Below, piece by piece: positions 33,010 through 43,690 of a stretch of DNA of 64,000 nt. Made by a program: the position numbers and the translations under genes. Source of the stretch: Cryptomeria japonica (Eukaryota; Streptophyta; Pinopsida; Cupressales; Cupressaceae). A model generated the notes under the pieces. The model saw only the letters and a list, made by a program, of their open reading frames with translations, did no database searches and had not been told where the DNA came from. The stretch is taken from NCBI RefSeq assembly GCF_030272615.1, contig NC_081411.1, positions 832,612,160 through 832,676,159 of the forward strand, written 5' to 3'. The first letter of the stretch is position 1. Every line of letters starts with the position of its first letter.

Positions 33010-35935
33010 GTTTATGTCAATAGTAAAATTGGTCAAAACTCGATAAGACTTGTATATTTTACCACCTTTTACTAATTCCTCATCAACCAATTTTAGCTCC
33101 TTATCTAGCTATGCCTTATCATTATTTATCATTTACAAAAATGTCTGAATTTTAGCGTCCTTAAACTTCTCCATGGCTTGTCGAGTGGATGCCTTAGACA
33201 AAGAATCAATTTTTTTGGAGATATGATCAATTAAATTGTTTAGCTTACTAGATGTACTAGTGCTTGCATCCAATTTCACTTTCGGTATCACCTGACCCAA
33301 AACTTTCACCGATTTCTCAATTAGTTTATTCTCCCTTGAGTCATATTGGGCTAATTCTTGATTGGCTTGCACCTGAAGAGTAACATCAGCTATCATCCTC
33401 TCAGTCGGAGACATTTGAGAAAAAGGTTTATCAAAATTGATGTTGAATTGAGGAAATCTCCCTAGGCTCTCATTTTTATTAGTGTCAATTTCCACTAACA
33501 CTGGAGTTTCCAAACCCTTTCTCTTATCTTTATCCTCATCCTTATCCTTATCCGGTTCAGCTTGTTTTTCCTCATCTTTCTTCTCAGCTTCAACAGGTCC
33601 AGATTTATCCTCCTTAGGTGTCTTTTGGTGCACCATCCATGGCCTTTGTTGGTTTATCATTATTATTTGTAGCCTCATCAACAACAAAATCAAAAACTTG
33701 CTGATCACCACCATCCTGTGTATCTTCATCTTTATTCATAGTTTCTATCGGAGGATTATCTGACTGAGTGGCATTATTTGGAGTATCGACAAGCTAGTTC
33801 TCAGTTAGAAACTTTTGTCAAATCTTGTTGGTCTCTCTCCTTATTTCTTCAACTCTTCTGACCATTAAACTATTAACCATGTGCTTACTCCAAAATTCCT
33901 TTTTATTAGCCAACAAAATTAATCTATCAATCTCTTCTATGGTGATACTAGTGCAATGATTAACCAACTCACTCTCTTTTATTTCTCTGTCCATCTGCCT
34001 TGTTGATTTTCTTCTAGCATCAATAAGACTGTACAAATCTTTGGGTAGATATTTCTCTAACTCAATTAATTCCTTACTAAATGCATCCATATACAAAATT
34101 ACTGTTTCTTCTATCTGTATCTGATCTTTATCATCCATATTTATATAATATACATATATATTCTTTAAATTACCATCTTTTATAATCTAATCAATCAATT
34201 CTTGAGTAGATAATGGAGGAATAATGTGATACTTTATTTTTGAGGATTTCATCTTACCGGATTCAATGGCTTCATCAAGATCAGACTTTGTCTTCTTTCC
34301 TTTCTTAGCCTGGCATGTCGGTTCAGGTTCAAATCTTACTTTCTTCTTCTGCTTCTCACTCTTCTCACCACTAGAGTGGGGCTTCCGGGTTACCCTAGAT
34401 AATTCACCCTTCTTAGGTGCCTTGTGAACATCACAATCAGATTTAGTTTCTGATTCCACTAGAGTAACCACCACATATTCGCGCTATTTTTTCTACTTCT
34501 TCCTTGGAATACCTTTTCCCTTTGCAAATGTACTAGAGGTTTCAGCTCGAGTAGTAGGTGTCTTCATCGGAGTAGTAGAGGGTCCTGTTACCTTTATCTT
34601 GATAGAAGAAGATGAAAATTTCTATTTTTCTTCCTTCTCTATTGCATCCCTTGCCACCCTAGCAACCCTCACCTTCTCCCGAGGATGACCCTCCTTAATA
34701 AGAATATCCTCTACTATCTTTTCCACCTTCCTCTTTCTTTCTAGTTCTGTAAATTTGGAGTGTGACTCCATTGACTTTTCCTTGCAAGTACCGAACCTCT
34801 CCTCCTTGTTGTCTTCCAGAGAGTTGATAAAATGCTATGCATATGCCTTCAAGGTAGCTTCATCCACCTCATAGCCCATAGGCATTATCCAAATAGTGCG
34901 ATGTTGGATCGCTTCCATCAAGCATTCATCTTGATTCACCATAAAACATATTGTCCCCACATACTTCTTGACATTTTCCTTGGGGATTCATACTCTCTGC
35001 TTCATCTTCTCCTAAAATGTTTTGAAGAAGGCCCACAAAACAACATTCTGATTTTCACAATTACCAAGACTATCCAATCCTTTCTTAATCTTTTACACCA
35101 TTGGTCTATCATAAGCCCACTGGACTCTACTAGTTTCAGGGATTTGATTCATGAAATATAGGGAAGGATAGATAATGAATGATTCAAACTTGAAGACATG
35201 CTTTTTATCTTGTTTAATCTTCTTCAAACCGATCAACAATTCTTCCAACAATACACTACATAGGTCATAGTGACTGTCTTCCTTAACTATTTTTTATGCA
35301 ACGTGAATTGCGGTGTCAGAGACCGAAATCAATCTGTTCAATTGATACACCTTGTACCCAATCGCCGTAGCAGCAAACCTAACATCATCTTCCCTTATGG
35401 TATTGATTTTCATTGATCATCCATCGAATTATGCACCGGTTAGTTTATTTACGGTAGGGTTTGTAACCTTCCGTAACCCTATCTTCTCATCGGTTTGATG
35501 CAAACATGTAACTGATTTGATTGCTTTTGCAGTGATCTTGTATGGCTTGTCCAGCCATATAAATTCAGCATGAACCTTTCTCAACACATACCTAACCCAC
35601 TCCTTCTCATTGAAAGTCAAGAAGTTCACAAATTGGGTAAAACCCTTTCCTTTTAGTTGTGTGAATTATGGCTTGGGATTGCAGATATCATCCATGATCT
35701 TATCTGTGTACAGATCCAAAATATCTTTCAACCCAATCTCCTCAATTTCATAATGAATATAAGCACAAACACCATCAACATGCAGAACATCGTGCAGAAT
35801 AAAGGAAAATGCACCTATCGGGTCGTCCTCCATGGACTTGTATGGATGTTTCTTGAATATAGGATGAATCATGTCCTTCACCTTGACCACCAATGGAGTA
35901 GAGATAGAGGATGCAAATGCCATTGCAAAATCTCA
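33010..35935 (-). pseudogene. ORF2 of element E (most complete copy)
   Basis: An ATG at about 35923 opens MAFASSISTPLVVKVKDMIH. The N-terminal domain (about 35923-34830) has FNEKEWVRYVLRKVHAEFIW, YKVYQLNRLISVSDTAIHVA and KIKQDKKHVFKFESFIIYPS. Then come a Lys/Arg-rich linker (about 34700-34190), the conserved block NMDDKDQIQIEETVILYMDA, EIKESELVNHC and SKHMVNSLMVRRVEEIRRET (about 34138-33820), a Glu/Asp/Lys-rich acidic segment (33729-33480) and a helical tail SKLNNLIDHISKKIDSL. Several stops occur. The N-terminal domain faintly recalls plant 'putative transposon protein' domains, but I cannot confirm this by eye. Function unknown. Confidence 0.65.
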
Positions 35936-37212
35936 TTAAATAACTTAGTTTAATGCCCTTCGATAAATACCTTGAACAACTATTGAATGCCCTAGATCGC
36001 TTTTCTGGATTTCCATTTTCTCTTAGATTGCCTATAAACTTTAATAGCTCAAAAACACTATTCACAAGGTGAAGAATGATTCTCTTATTCGCCCTTTTAA
36101 CTCTACAAACCCTAATTTCCGTTTGAAATAAATGCACCTCAAATACTCAGCCAAATGCCCTGTTTAGCTACCAAATGCCACAATCAACCATTTGAGTTCT
36201 GGATATCAACTGCCATCTATAATCCATAGACCATAGATCTCATTAAGGGGTACTTGCAATATTTTCATTGATTTTCCTCCCCTAAGGCCAAACGCCCTAG
36301 TTACTAAATGAAGATTTTGCACCGGATACAGGTACAAATCCATTATCTATCTTAGATTCATCCTTTCTCACCCACATCTTCTCATGCTTCTCTTTGATCT
36401 CTTCCACTTTCGCTTTACCCTTCTCATCTGATTTATTCTTGTCTATCAAAGCACTATTCTTTCTTTTGTAGTACTTTGTAATGTGACCGGTTTTGTTGCA
36501 TGCCTTGCAAACAATATTATTCTTCATAGATCTGAAGTTCATTTGATTCTGTCTCATCCTGCACTGATTAGAGATATGTCCAAACATTCTACAGACATAG
36601 CATCTTTTGTTCTAAAAGTTATTCATCACAGCTGTACACATATTTGACTTGTGTCCAAAATTATTGCATATGAAACATTGACCAGTAAAGGTAGAAACAT
36701 TGTTGTTCATCACATTGTTATTGTTCATCATTCCATTATTCATCCTACTTCTGCATTGACTTTCCATATGACTAGATTTTTTGCAAGTAAAACATCCACC
36801 ATTAAATTTATGAGCATTAGGTTGTCTTACCGGAGGATTCTTTCTCTTCTTCTGACCAGGTTTAGCGTTGCCTTGTCCATATCTGAAGGATTTGCCTTTC
36901 TCATATCTAAGACCTCGTATATCCTTTCCATGTCTTTGAATTTCCAGCATCTCATCAAGTCTTGTTGAACTGGCTTTGAATTTGTCTTTGTATTCATTGG
37001 TAGTAGCAAGTTCATCCCTCAAGGTAATAACCTATCTTTCAAGTTCTTGACCATTATTTCTTGATTGTGTCAACTCAAGCTTCAACTGATCATTCCGATA
37101 GGTAAGCCTGAAGCATTCATCAGCTGTTTCCTTCAATGATTGTGTTAGATTCTCCTCATTCTTCTTCCGGTCCTCAATCTCCTTGGTTAGTCTCATCACA
37201 ATGGAGTGCATC

Positions 37213-38912
37213 TTGTAGTCACATAAATCTGTCCACTTAATTAAATAAATATTTAGTATTTATTTGATTATTTAACCATCAATCAATAATTAATTAAATT
37301 AATATTTAATTAATTCATCTTAACCCTCTTCTCCTATTAATTAAATAAATTATTCAATTTATTTGATTTAATTCACTTAACCAAATTCAGACCATTAATT
37401 AAATAAATAAATCATATTTGTTTAATTAAATCTTCTCTCACATTTAAATAAATTAATATTTATTTAAATCCCCCAAAATCCCATCTCTCACATTTAAATA
37501 AATTAACATTTATTTAAATCACCTTTATCATCCACCCACTAGAATTTTCCTACAAATGCAAGTTGCACAACTATTTTAAATAAATAAATTATTTATTTAA
37601 AATCCTATTTATCCTCACCCAATTGAAACATTTAATGGTTTCCCTTAAAGTCTTCAAACTTAATGGCTTCCTTCTAGAGTCTTCTCAAGCCTTTAATGGT
37701 TTCCCTTAAAGTCTTCAAACTCAATGGCTTCTTTCTAGAGTCTTCTCAAGCCTTTAATGGTTTCCCTCAAAGTCTTCAAGCATTTAATGCTTTATCTTCC
37801 TTTTTCTCATGTAAATAAATTAAGATTTATTTAAATAAAATCCAAAATTCACATTCACATTTAAATAAATTAATATTTATTTAAATATCTATCCAAATGT
37901 AAATTACACCATTTAATTGAAATAAATGATTTTATTTTAATTGAAAATCCTAAAATTCCTCACTTGCATTCTCCTACAAAATCCACTTGCATGCCTAAAT
38001 CCCTTCTAGATTCTTCTAACTCCTTCTAATTATTCTAATCCTATCCTAATCATTATCACATTCCTAAATAAAAGGAAGTCACTTCTCAAAAACCTCTAAA
38101 GTCTTCCAAACCATTAAAGGCTCTTACATAACCATTTATAATTAACTCACCTTTTACCTTTGGTTAGAGACTTTCCTCTAACTTAACCATCTTTTTGACT
38201 CATGGGTCTCTTCAAAGCATTTATTTCTTTGACTAAGGTAACCATTTAACCCTTGCACATTCATTTATCCCTTGGATAAAAGGAATATTCATTAACCTAA
38301 CCCTAACCCAACCTCCTAGGGTAACCATCATGTCCCCTCAAGCATTTAATGCTCCTTATCTCTCCTCTCAAGCCTCCTCATGGTGACACTTGTCAACATG
38401 GGATTGGGTTGGAAGTCTCACATGGATTGAATATCTTTCAATCCTAACCCTTGTTAAGATTGCTCAATCTTAACCATTCATTTCCCCATTTCTTCTATAA
38501 ATAGAACCCTTCTCCTCAAGAAAAGAAGGAAGAATTAGATTATTGTTGTTATACTAGTATTAGCATAGAGCTTTTTCATAGGATCACTATCTACACTTGC
38601 ATAGCATTTTCTTACCATATTCAACCATCTTGAATATCCATATGGCATCCATGGCTAGTGCTAAAAGCTGAGAGCTACACTCATGTGGAACTTGGAGAGG
38701 AGAGGAACAAGGGAGGAGAAACTATGAGCATCTTGATTAGCATTTGGAGGAGTATAGTTTATCTATTCTATGTTTGTATGCTTTCTATTTCATGCTTAAT
38801 ATCTCTCTTGATATGCCTGTTTAGGATAATCTTTTGTTGCTAACACTAACGTTTGTTTCTTGTGCTCTTGTGTGTGTTGCCATCAAATAGATTTTCTAAT
38901 CCTTTTTGCAGA
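37213..38912 (+). mobile_element. 1.7-kb insertion in element E ORF1, probably a solo LTR
   Basis: Candidate TSD GCATC lies at 37208-37212 and 38913-38917; comparison with D ORF1 near 40610 shows the coding sequence should be continuous here. A TG...CA core (TGTAGTCACATAAATC at 37214 to TTTTTGCA at 38910) leaves one and two extra bases next to the TSD. TATAAATAGAACCC at about 38498 gives plus orientation. No coding region; the 186-bp frame at 38658 is not convincing. Confidence 0.65.
37240..37930. repeat. AT-rich palindromic repeats and a 60-bp tandem repeat
   Basis: Units such as TTAAATAAATTAATATTTAT recur at least six times between 37250 and 37890 and fold on themselves. Between 37627 and 37780 a unit of about 60 bp (TTTAATGGTTTCCCTTAAAG, then a TCTTCAAAC and TTCTAGAGTC part) occurs two to three times. 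Confidence 0.75.
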
Positions 38913-39240
38913 GCATCACATATCATTCTTCAAAGCAACATTTTCTCTCTCAAGCTTATCCACTTCATCAGCTTTTTCCTAGTATTCCATGATCTGATCT
39001 TCTTTCTCCTTTAAATTGTCCATTAATTCCTTTCTCTTTTCTCTATAGATACTTGCTTGATCCTTCAACTCACTAATGAATTCATCATCTGCATTCAAAT
39101 TCTTCTTCAATGTATAGACCACACTTCTAGGAGCATCAAGATCCTCAAATGCCACATTGAGTTGTCTTTAAAAACTGGTATCCATTGAATCAATCTCCCA
39201 AATGTTCCTCAAGCGGTTAAGATTTCTCAGAGGAACTAGG

Positions 39241-39252
39241 CTCTAATACCAA
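39241..39252 (-). other. Primer-binding site of element E
   Basis: Minus strand TTGGTATTAGAG immediately after the LTR end AATCCAACA; one mismatch to the initiator tRNA-Met complement. Confidence 0.85.
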
Positions 39253-39253
39253 T

Positions 39254-40240
39254 TGTTGGATTCAGGGATCATTGAGAGGGGTGGGGTGAATTAGTGATCT
39301 ATGAGAAATTAAAATTGTAAACTTATTCTTTATCCACCAGTTAACAATGCATAACAAATATGAACATAAACATGCAATAATAAAAGCGCAAATCCACAAC
39401 ACTAGAATTTTTACATAGAAACTCAGAAAGGGAAAATCCATGGTGGGGATAGAACCCACAATATTTATATACTATGGCCAGGAGTACATAAATATTACAT
39501 AGATGGAGAATGCACTTGCATTCAGGCTCACTACGTAGAGCTCACTGCTCAATTATATGTGCCCGAAAGGCTACAACCTTCAGGGAAGGCTCAATGCCTT
39601 ACAATTTAATTAAAATGAGAATGTACAATGGAATGAACTCATAAATAGCATCTGACTATGCAAAATTGAGTTTCAGTTAGGCTTTGTATCACTGACTGTC
39701 TCTGCTCTATTGATTACCCTGTTCCTATCTCAGTCAGTTACCGGTTGATCTAAAACCAAAATGCGCACGTGAAACTATGCTCAATCACACAAAAAATGAT
39801 CACTTACACACATAAAATATCATAACATTACTAAAATCAACTGCTACAATGATCTTATGTATCCGGTCTCACCACAAAAATAATCTCCTTCAAGTCGACC
39901 TTAATAGATGTAATGTGTAGATGAAGTCGGCTCTAGTCTCAAACACACCATAGCACCAGAATAAAATATTGCAACCACATGCTTCCTAAAGGTCCTACCA
40001 AACACCAAGATCACAAAAAATAATCACCACAAACAACAGAGATGATTCTAGATCAACACATTATCAAAATACCCTGTTTTACCGGTTAACTGTCTACCGG
40101 TTACCTCCATCTTCCGGATAGGATAAGTTACAATTTTCGGATTGAATCACCATGAAGAGTTGACATCAATGACAACCCTAAATAACTAATCAATCACCAG
40201 AAGTCTCCTGAAATCATCGGATGAGTGTCAATTGCCAACA
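39254..40240 (-). repeat. Element E 5' LTR
   Basis: 987 bp, matching 30139-31123 with scattered substitutions. Confidence 0.9.
39415..39459 (-). promoter_or_regulatory. Double hairpin in element E 5' LTR
   Basis: Minus strand GTGGG/CCCC(AC) first stem; second hairpin begins ATGG where the 3' LTR copy has GTGG. Confidence 0.5.
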
Positions 40241-40958
40241 GTAGATATTAGGTTGTCTTACCGGAGGTTTATTTTTCTTTTGTTGATGATTGCTTTGACC
40301 AGAATCGAAGATCCAAGTCCTCACATTTCTTTCCCATGTCTTTGACTTTCCATCATCTCATTCAACCGAGCTCAACTAGCTTTGAATTTTTCTTTGTACT
40401 CATTTGTAGTAGTCATCTCATCTCTCATAATTATGATCTTCCTTTCAAGTTCTTGTCCATCATTCCTTGTTTGCACCAATTCAAGCTTCAATTGATCATT
40501 CTCATATGTCAATCTGCAACATTCATTAGATCTATCTTTTAGTGACTGAGTCAAGGTTTCTTCATTCTTCTTTCGGTCTTCAATCTCCTTTGCCAGCTTC
40601 ATTACAATGGATTGCATCTCACTCTTCAAAATTACATTCTCCCTAGCCAACTTCACACATTCATGTGTTTTGTCTTGTAGGACTTGATTATCAATTCTTT
40701 GTTCTTCTTTCTCCTTCAACTTGTCCATTAGCTACTTTCTCTTTTCTCTAAAAGTACTCACTTGATCTTTCAATGTCTCAATGAAATCTTCAGCTGCATT
40801 CATATTTGTTTTCAAGGAACTTACTTCTTTTATTGCTGCATCAATATCTTCAAGTGTCACACTAAGTTTTCTTTGCAAATCGGAGTCTATTGATTCAATC
40901 TTATAGATCTTCCTCAAGCTATTAGGCTTCTTCTGAGTCACAAGGCTCTGATAATAAT

Positions 40959-41207
40959 TGTTGGAATCAATGAACACTAAGAGGGTGGGGTGAATGAATT
41001 TTTTAATATTTGCAAACTTATCAATATGATTCTTAAACCAATGGATGCATGAGAAAGTATTCAAAGTGTAGAAACATAAAGTAAACAACCATAACACCAA
41101 TATTTTTACGTAGAAACCCAAAAAGGGAAAAAACAACGGTGGGATTGAGTACCCACAATATTATTATATTATGGCCAGTAGTAGAACAATATTACAAAAG
41201 TGGAATG
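40959..41207 (-). repeat. Element D 5' LTR, truncated by element G
   Basis: Starts TGTTGGAATCAATGAACAC as at 4757. After 249 bp the sequence changes at GGAATG to the LTR of G; in D's 3' LTR the same point continues CACTTTCATTC (18430 region). Remaining ~0.9 kb should lie beyond the window. Confidence 0.85.
41110..41156 (-). promoter_or_regulatory. Double hairpin in element D 5' LTR
   Basis: Minus strand GTGGG/CCCAC stem, then CCC/GGG inner pair with a weakened outer pair (GUUG/CUAC). In D's 3' LTR solo LTR K is inserted inside this structure. Confidence 0.55.
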
Positions 41208-42147
41208 TGTTGGCAATTGACACTCAATTGGTTGGTTTCACTATGTTGTCATTGATGGCAACATGGTATCTTATTCTAGCTTCATGTTTTGGTTCAATTG
41301 TGTACCAACAAGAACCTCATAGACACTACACCGGCACTGATAGGATAAAAGGATTTCTTTGGTTACTGGCAATGTAGGCCGACATGGTTTAGAATATGGT
41401 TATTGGTATTGGAGGCCGACATCTCTTGGATCCAGCATCAGCAAATGTTTGTAATATTTATGCATTCATGTTATCTAGCCGACATGTAATTTGATATTGT
41501 AATTATCTTTGTAAACCGACATAAGGCATGATAGGTTGTATAGGGTATATAGGTCAGTTGGACTAAATAATTTTTGTAATAGATAATGGACATGAATATA
41601 GACACGGTGATGGATATGTGAATATGAATAAGGTGAAATATATCAGAGAGATTGTGTATGTGAGAATACTTATGTAAGGGTTATTCCGGTAAAGGGTTTA
41701 GGGTTTCAGATCGGAACAAAGAGAGCTTAAACCAGAACTGTATTCTTGCATAGAAGATGCTATCTTAGCAGTTCAACACTTCTCTGGATTGTAGTCTGGA
41801 TTATATGTAGTCAGTGAGGCTCCATTTGTGATTGAGTAGTGTATTCTAGGCTGTAAGCCTTCCTGCAAGTGCAAGCCCCTTATATTTTTTAATATCTCTT
41901 CATATGGCCAGTGGATTGTTATTGTGGATCACAAATCCCACTGTGGTTTTTCCTCTTTGAGGTTTCCACGTATAATTTTAAGTGTTGATTCTCATTTATG
42001 AGATTAGATTATTGGTTGCTTTACTTCTTTCAATTTTGTATGTACCGGTATACCGGTTGGTGTATGCATGTTTTAATAAGGCTAAAATTGATCATTCTGG
42101 TATAACATTGATTCACATCCCCCTCTTATTGTTATTATATTACAACA
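41208..42147 (+). repeat. Element G 5' LTR
   Basis: 940 bp ending TTACAACA. TATATAGG at 41546-41553 is the likely TATA box. Double hairpin 41924-41969 and a CCCCCTC tract near 42120 precede the PBS. Confidence 0.85.
41924..41969 (+). promoter_or_regulatory. Double hairpin in element G 5' LTR
   Basis: First stem GTGG/CCAC (41924-41927, 41938-41941). Second GTGG/CCAC (41943-41946, 41966-41969) with inner CCTC/GAGG, a compensated change from CCC/GGG. Confidence 0.65.
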
Positions 42148-42149
42148 AT

Positions 42150-42161
42150 TGGTATCAGAGC
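42150..42161 (+). other. Primer-binding site of element G
   Basis: TGGTATCAGAGC, an exact match to the complement of the plant initiator tRNA-Met 3' end, two bases after the LTR. Confidence 0.92.
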
Positions 42162-42200
42162 CTTGTGCCTCGGAGGAAGTTTAATAGCTTGAAGAAGATC

Positions 42201-43307
42201 ATGAATCCAGAATCCATGGATATGGCTTTGGAGAAGCAACTTTAGATGGAACTTGAAGATTATGATGTTGAAAGGTTGAAGGAGTTAAAGCTACAAGACT
42301 AATTGAATTCTTATAAGAAATTCATTCTTGTCCTTCAAGAGAGGTTATCATCTATTCAGGATAGGAGGAAGGAACTTTTTCAAAGTTAGGATGATGAAGA
42401 GAAAGATGCACTTAAGGAACAATGTCAGAAATTGAGTCAGGAGAACATTTTTATGAAAAATGAAAGGCAAGTTATAACTATGAGAATGTCTAAGGAGATT
42501 GAGGACCGAAATAAAAAGGAATAAAATCTTGTTGTATCCCTAAAGAACAAATTTGAAGAATGTGGTAGGTTGATTCATGAGAATGATATGTTGAGAACTG
42601 ATTTAGTACAATCACAGAGTAATGAACAAGAGCTTGAGAGAAAAATAATAATTCTGAGAGAAGATTTAACTACTGTAAGTGAGTATAAAGAAAAAATCAA
42701 GATTAGCTCAGCACAACTAGATCAGCTCAGTAGAACTTGGATTTGAGAAGGATAGAGTTCCAGTACTGCTAATGAAGATCAAAACTATAAGGCACCAGTA
42801 AGGAAATTTAATCCTTATAAATTTGATGGTCGATGTTTTGTTTGCAATAGATTTGGTCACATGGCTAGACAATGTAGAAATAGAAAAAATTGGAACCCTA
42901 ATTCTATTCTCGATAAATGTTCTAAATGTAATAAGTATGGTCATAAAACAAAAGATTGCATAATGAATGTTAAATGCTATGCATGTGGAAAGTTTGGACA
43001 TATGGCTAATCAGTGTAGGTCAAGCAATTTCATCGGTTTTAGCAAAGCAATTCAAAGGAACAATGTTACATGTTATGCATGTAATGAGGTTGGACATATT
43101 GCTAAATTATGTAGAAGCAAAAATCCACCAGTTGGTAATGGAGGATCAAATGAGAAATGGAAAGAGAAGGTTAGTGAAATCCATCAAGATCATACTCAAA
43201 GATGGGTTAGGAAGATTGAAGAACAATCATCAGATGGAAATGCACTAGTTACTTATCCGGTAGAGGAGGTTGCTCCTGCACCGGTAGGTATCTCATCCAG
43301 TAACTGA
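42201..43307 (+). pseudogene. ORF1 of element G (four intact CCHC knuckles)
   Basis: ATGs at 42201 and 42216 are in frame. Coiled-coil first half (KDALKEQCQKLSQENIFMKN, ECGRLIHENDMLRTDLVQSQ) contains stops at about 42243, 42300, 42388, 42522 and two near 42743-42753. From 42861 the frame is clean: CFVCNRFGHMARQC, CSKCNKYGHKTKDC, CYACGKFGHMANQC and CYACNEVGHIAKLC, spaced 17-30 residues apart, all with full ligands. A charged tail ends ...PAPVGISSSN with TGA at 43305-43307. Gag-like RNA binding is inferred; no capsid-type fold can be identified by eye. Confidence 0.8.
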
Positions 43308-43690
43308 GACAAATGCCTTAGGGGTAGGCAAAATTCATGAAGATGCTACATATGCCTCGAGAAGAGGTTCTGGAAGATGTTCCAGATATTGGAGATGCGT
43401 ATTTGGCATGGATATGTTATGTTCAAGATTTGGTATCTTTCATTGATAGTCATTTATGTCAATAGAAGATTAGGGTTTTTATCGGAGGTTAAAAGGTTGA
43501 ATTCACTTCATTATTGATCACCTCGCATTTAGAGTGATTTCAGAGTGATTAAGAGTGACTAAGAGTGATCAAAGGCATTCCAGAATAATTAGATTTCTTC
43601 TTGAACGATTTCACCGACGACTACAAGAATTTGTTAAGGATTATCACCGAAAGTGATCAACAGATATTTATCTTTAAACATGGAAGTTGG
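43308..43690 (+). other. ORF1-ORF2 spacer of element G
   Basis: Starts with the shared post-ORF1 motif (ATGCCTTAGGGGTAGG, 43315-43330). GAGTGATTAA-like units repeat about five times at 43530-43575. An ATGGAAGTTGG at 43680 is the expected ORF2 start, cut after four codons by element F. Confidence 0.55.

Larger units (their letters stand above)
36297..39236 (-). pseudogene. ORF1 of element E, split by a 1.7-kb insertion
   Basis: The N-terminal part 39195-38918 reads LNVAFEDLDAPRSVVYTLKK, ELKDQASIYREKRKELMDNL and DKLERENVALKN, a coiled coil. It resumes at 37207 (RDELATTNEYKDKFKASSTR), then a basic linker (RYGQGNAKPGQKKRKNPPVR), then four knuckles: CFTCKKSSHMESQC, CFICNNFGHKSNMC, CYVCRMFGHISNQC and CKACNKTGHITKYY (last Cys lost). 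It ends ...KSSFSN with TAG at about 36298. Asn-rich insertion NNGMMNNNNVMNNNV between knuckles 1 and 2. A few stops. RNA-binding Gag-like role inferred from architecture. Confidence 0.8.
30139..40240 (-). mobile_element. Element E: pol-less two-ORF LTR element, 10.1 kb, nested in D ORF1
   Basis: Both LTRs, PBS, ORF1, ORF2 and polypurine tracts are present on the minus strand. Flanks are GTAGG (30134-30138) and GTAGA (40241-40245), a 5-bp TSD with one change; removing E restores D's ORF1 (compare E's own ORF1 near 36810). Two further insertions lie inside: 31783-32984 and 37213-38912. Without those the element is about 7.2 kb. No pol domain anywhere. Confidence 0.88.
29662..40890 (-). pseudogene. 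ORF1 of element D, split by element E
   Basis: The N-terminal half at 40890-40246 is a coiled coil: ESIDSDLQRKLSVTLEDID, then SLKTNMNAAEDFIETLKDQV and LTQSLKDRSNECCRLTYEND. The conserved MD start reads ATA here (40888-40890). One stop at about 40730. The C-terminal half at 30138-29662 carries the zinc knuckles: CFVCGKFGHMA, CFICNNFGHKSNMC, GHISNQF and CHAGNKPGHIARYC, two of which have lost a ligand. TAG stop at 29662-29664 after the shared S-rich end. Element E sits between, within the linker before the first knuckle. Nucleic-acid binding is inferred. Confidence 0.78.
26398..40958 (-). mobile_element. Element D internal region: pol-less two-ORF LTR element, split by E
   Basis: Read on the minus strand from the PBS-like site at 40947-40958: ORF1 (40890 to 40246, then 30138 to 29662 beyond nested element E), spacer, ORF2 (about 29560 to 26656), then polypurine tracts and 3' LTR. 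No protease, integrase or RT is found, so it depends on enzymes made elsewhere. The PBS reads TTATTATCAGAGC, with two changes from the initiator-tRNA type. Confidence 0.82.
41208..43690 (+). mobile_element. Element G: pol-less two-ORF LTR element, 5' part
   Basis: 5' LTR 41208-42147, PBS, complete ORF1 and the first codons of ORF2, then cut by copia element F at 43691. LTR is related to E's (start TGTTGGCAATTGACACTC). Left TSD should be GAATG (41203-41207). Confidence 0.87.

Noticed and set aside
38658-38843. Small hydrophobic plus-strand frame
   Set aside because: Downstream of the TATA box in a solo LTR, short, and no second copy to compare.
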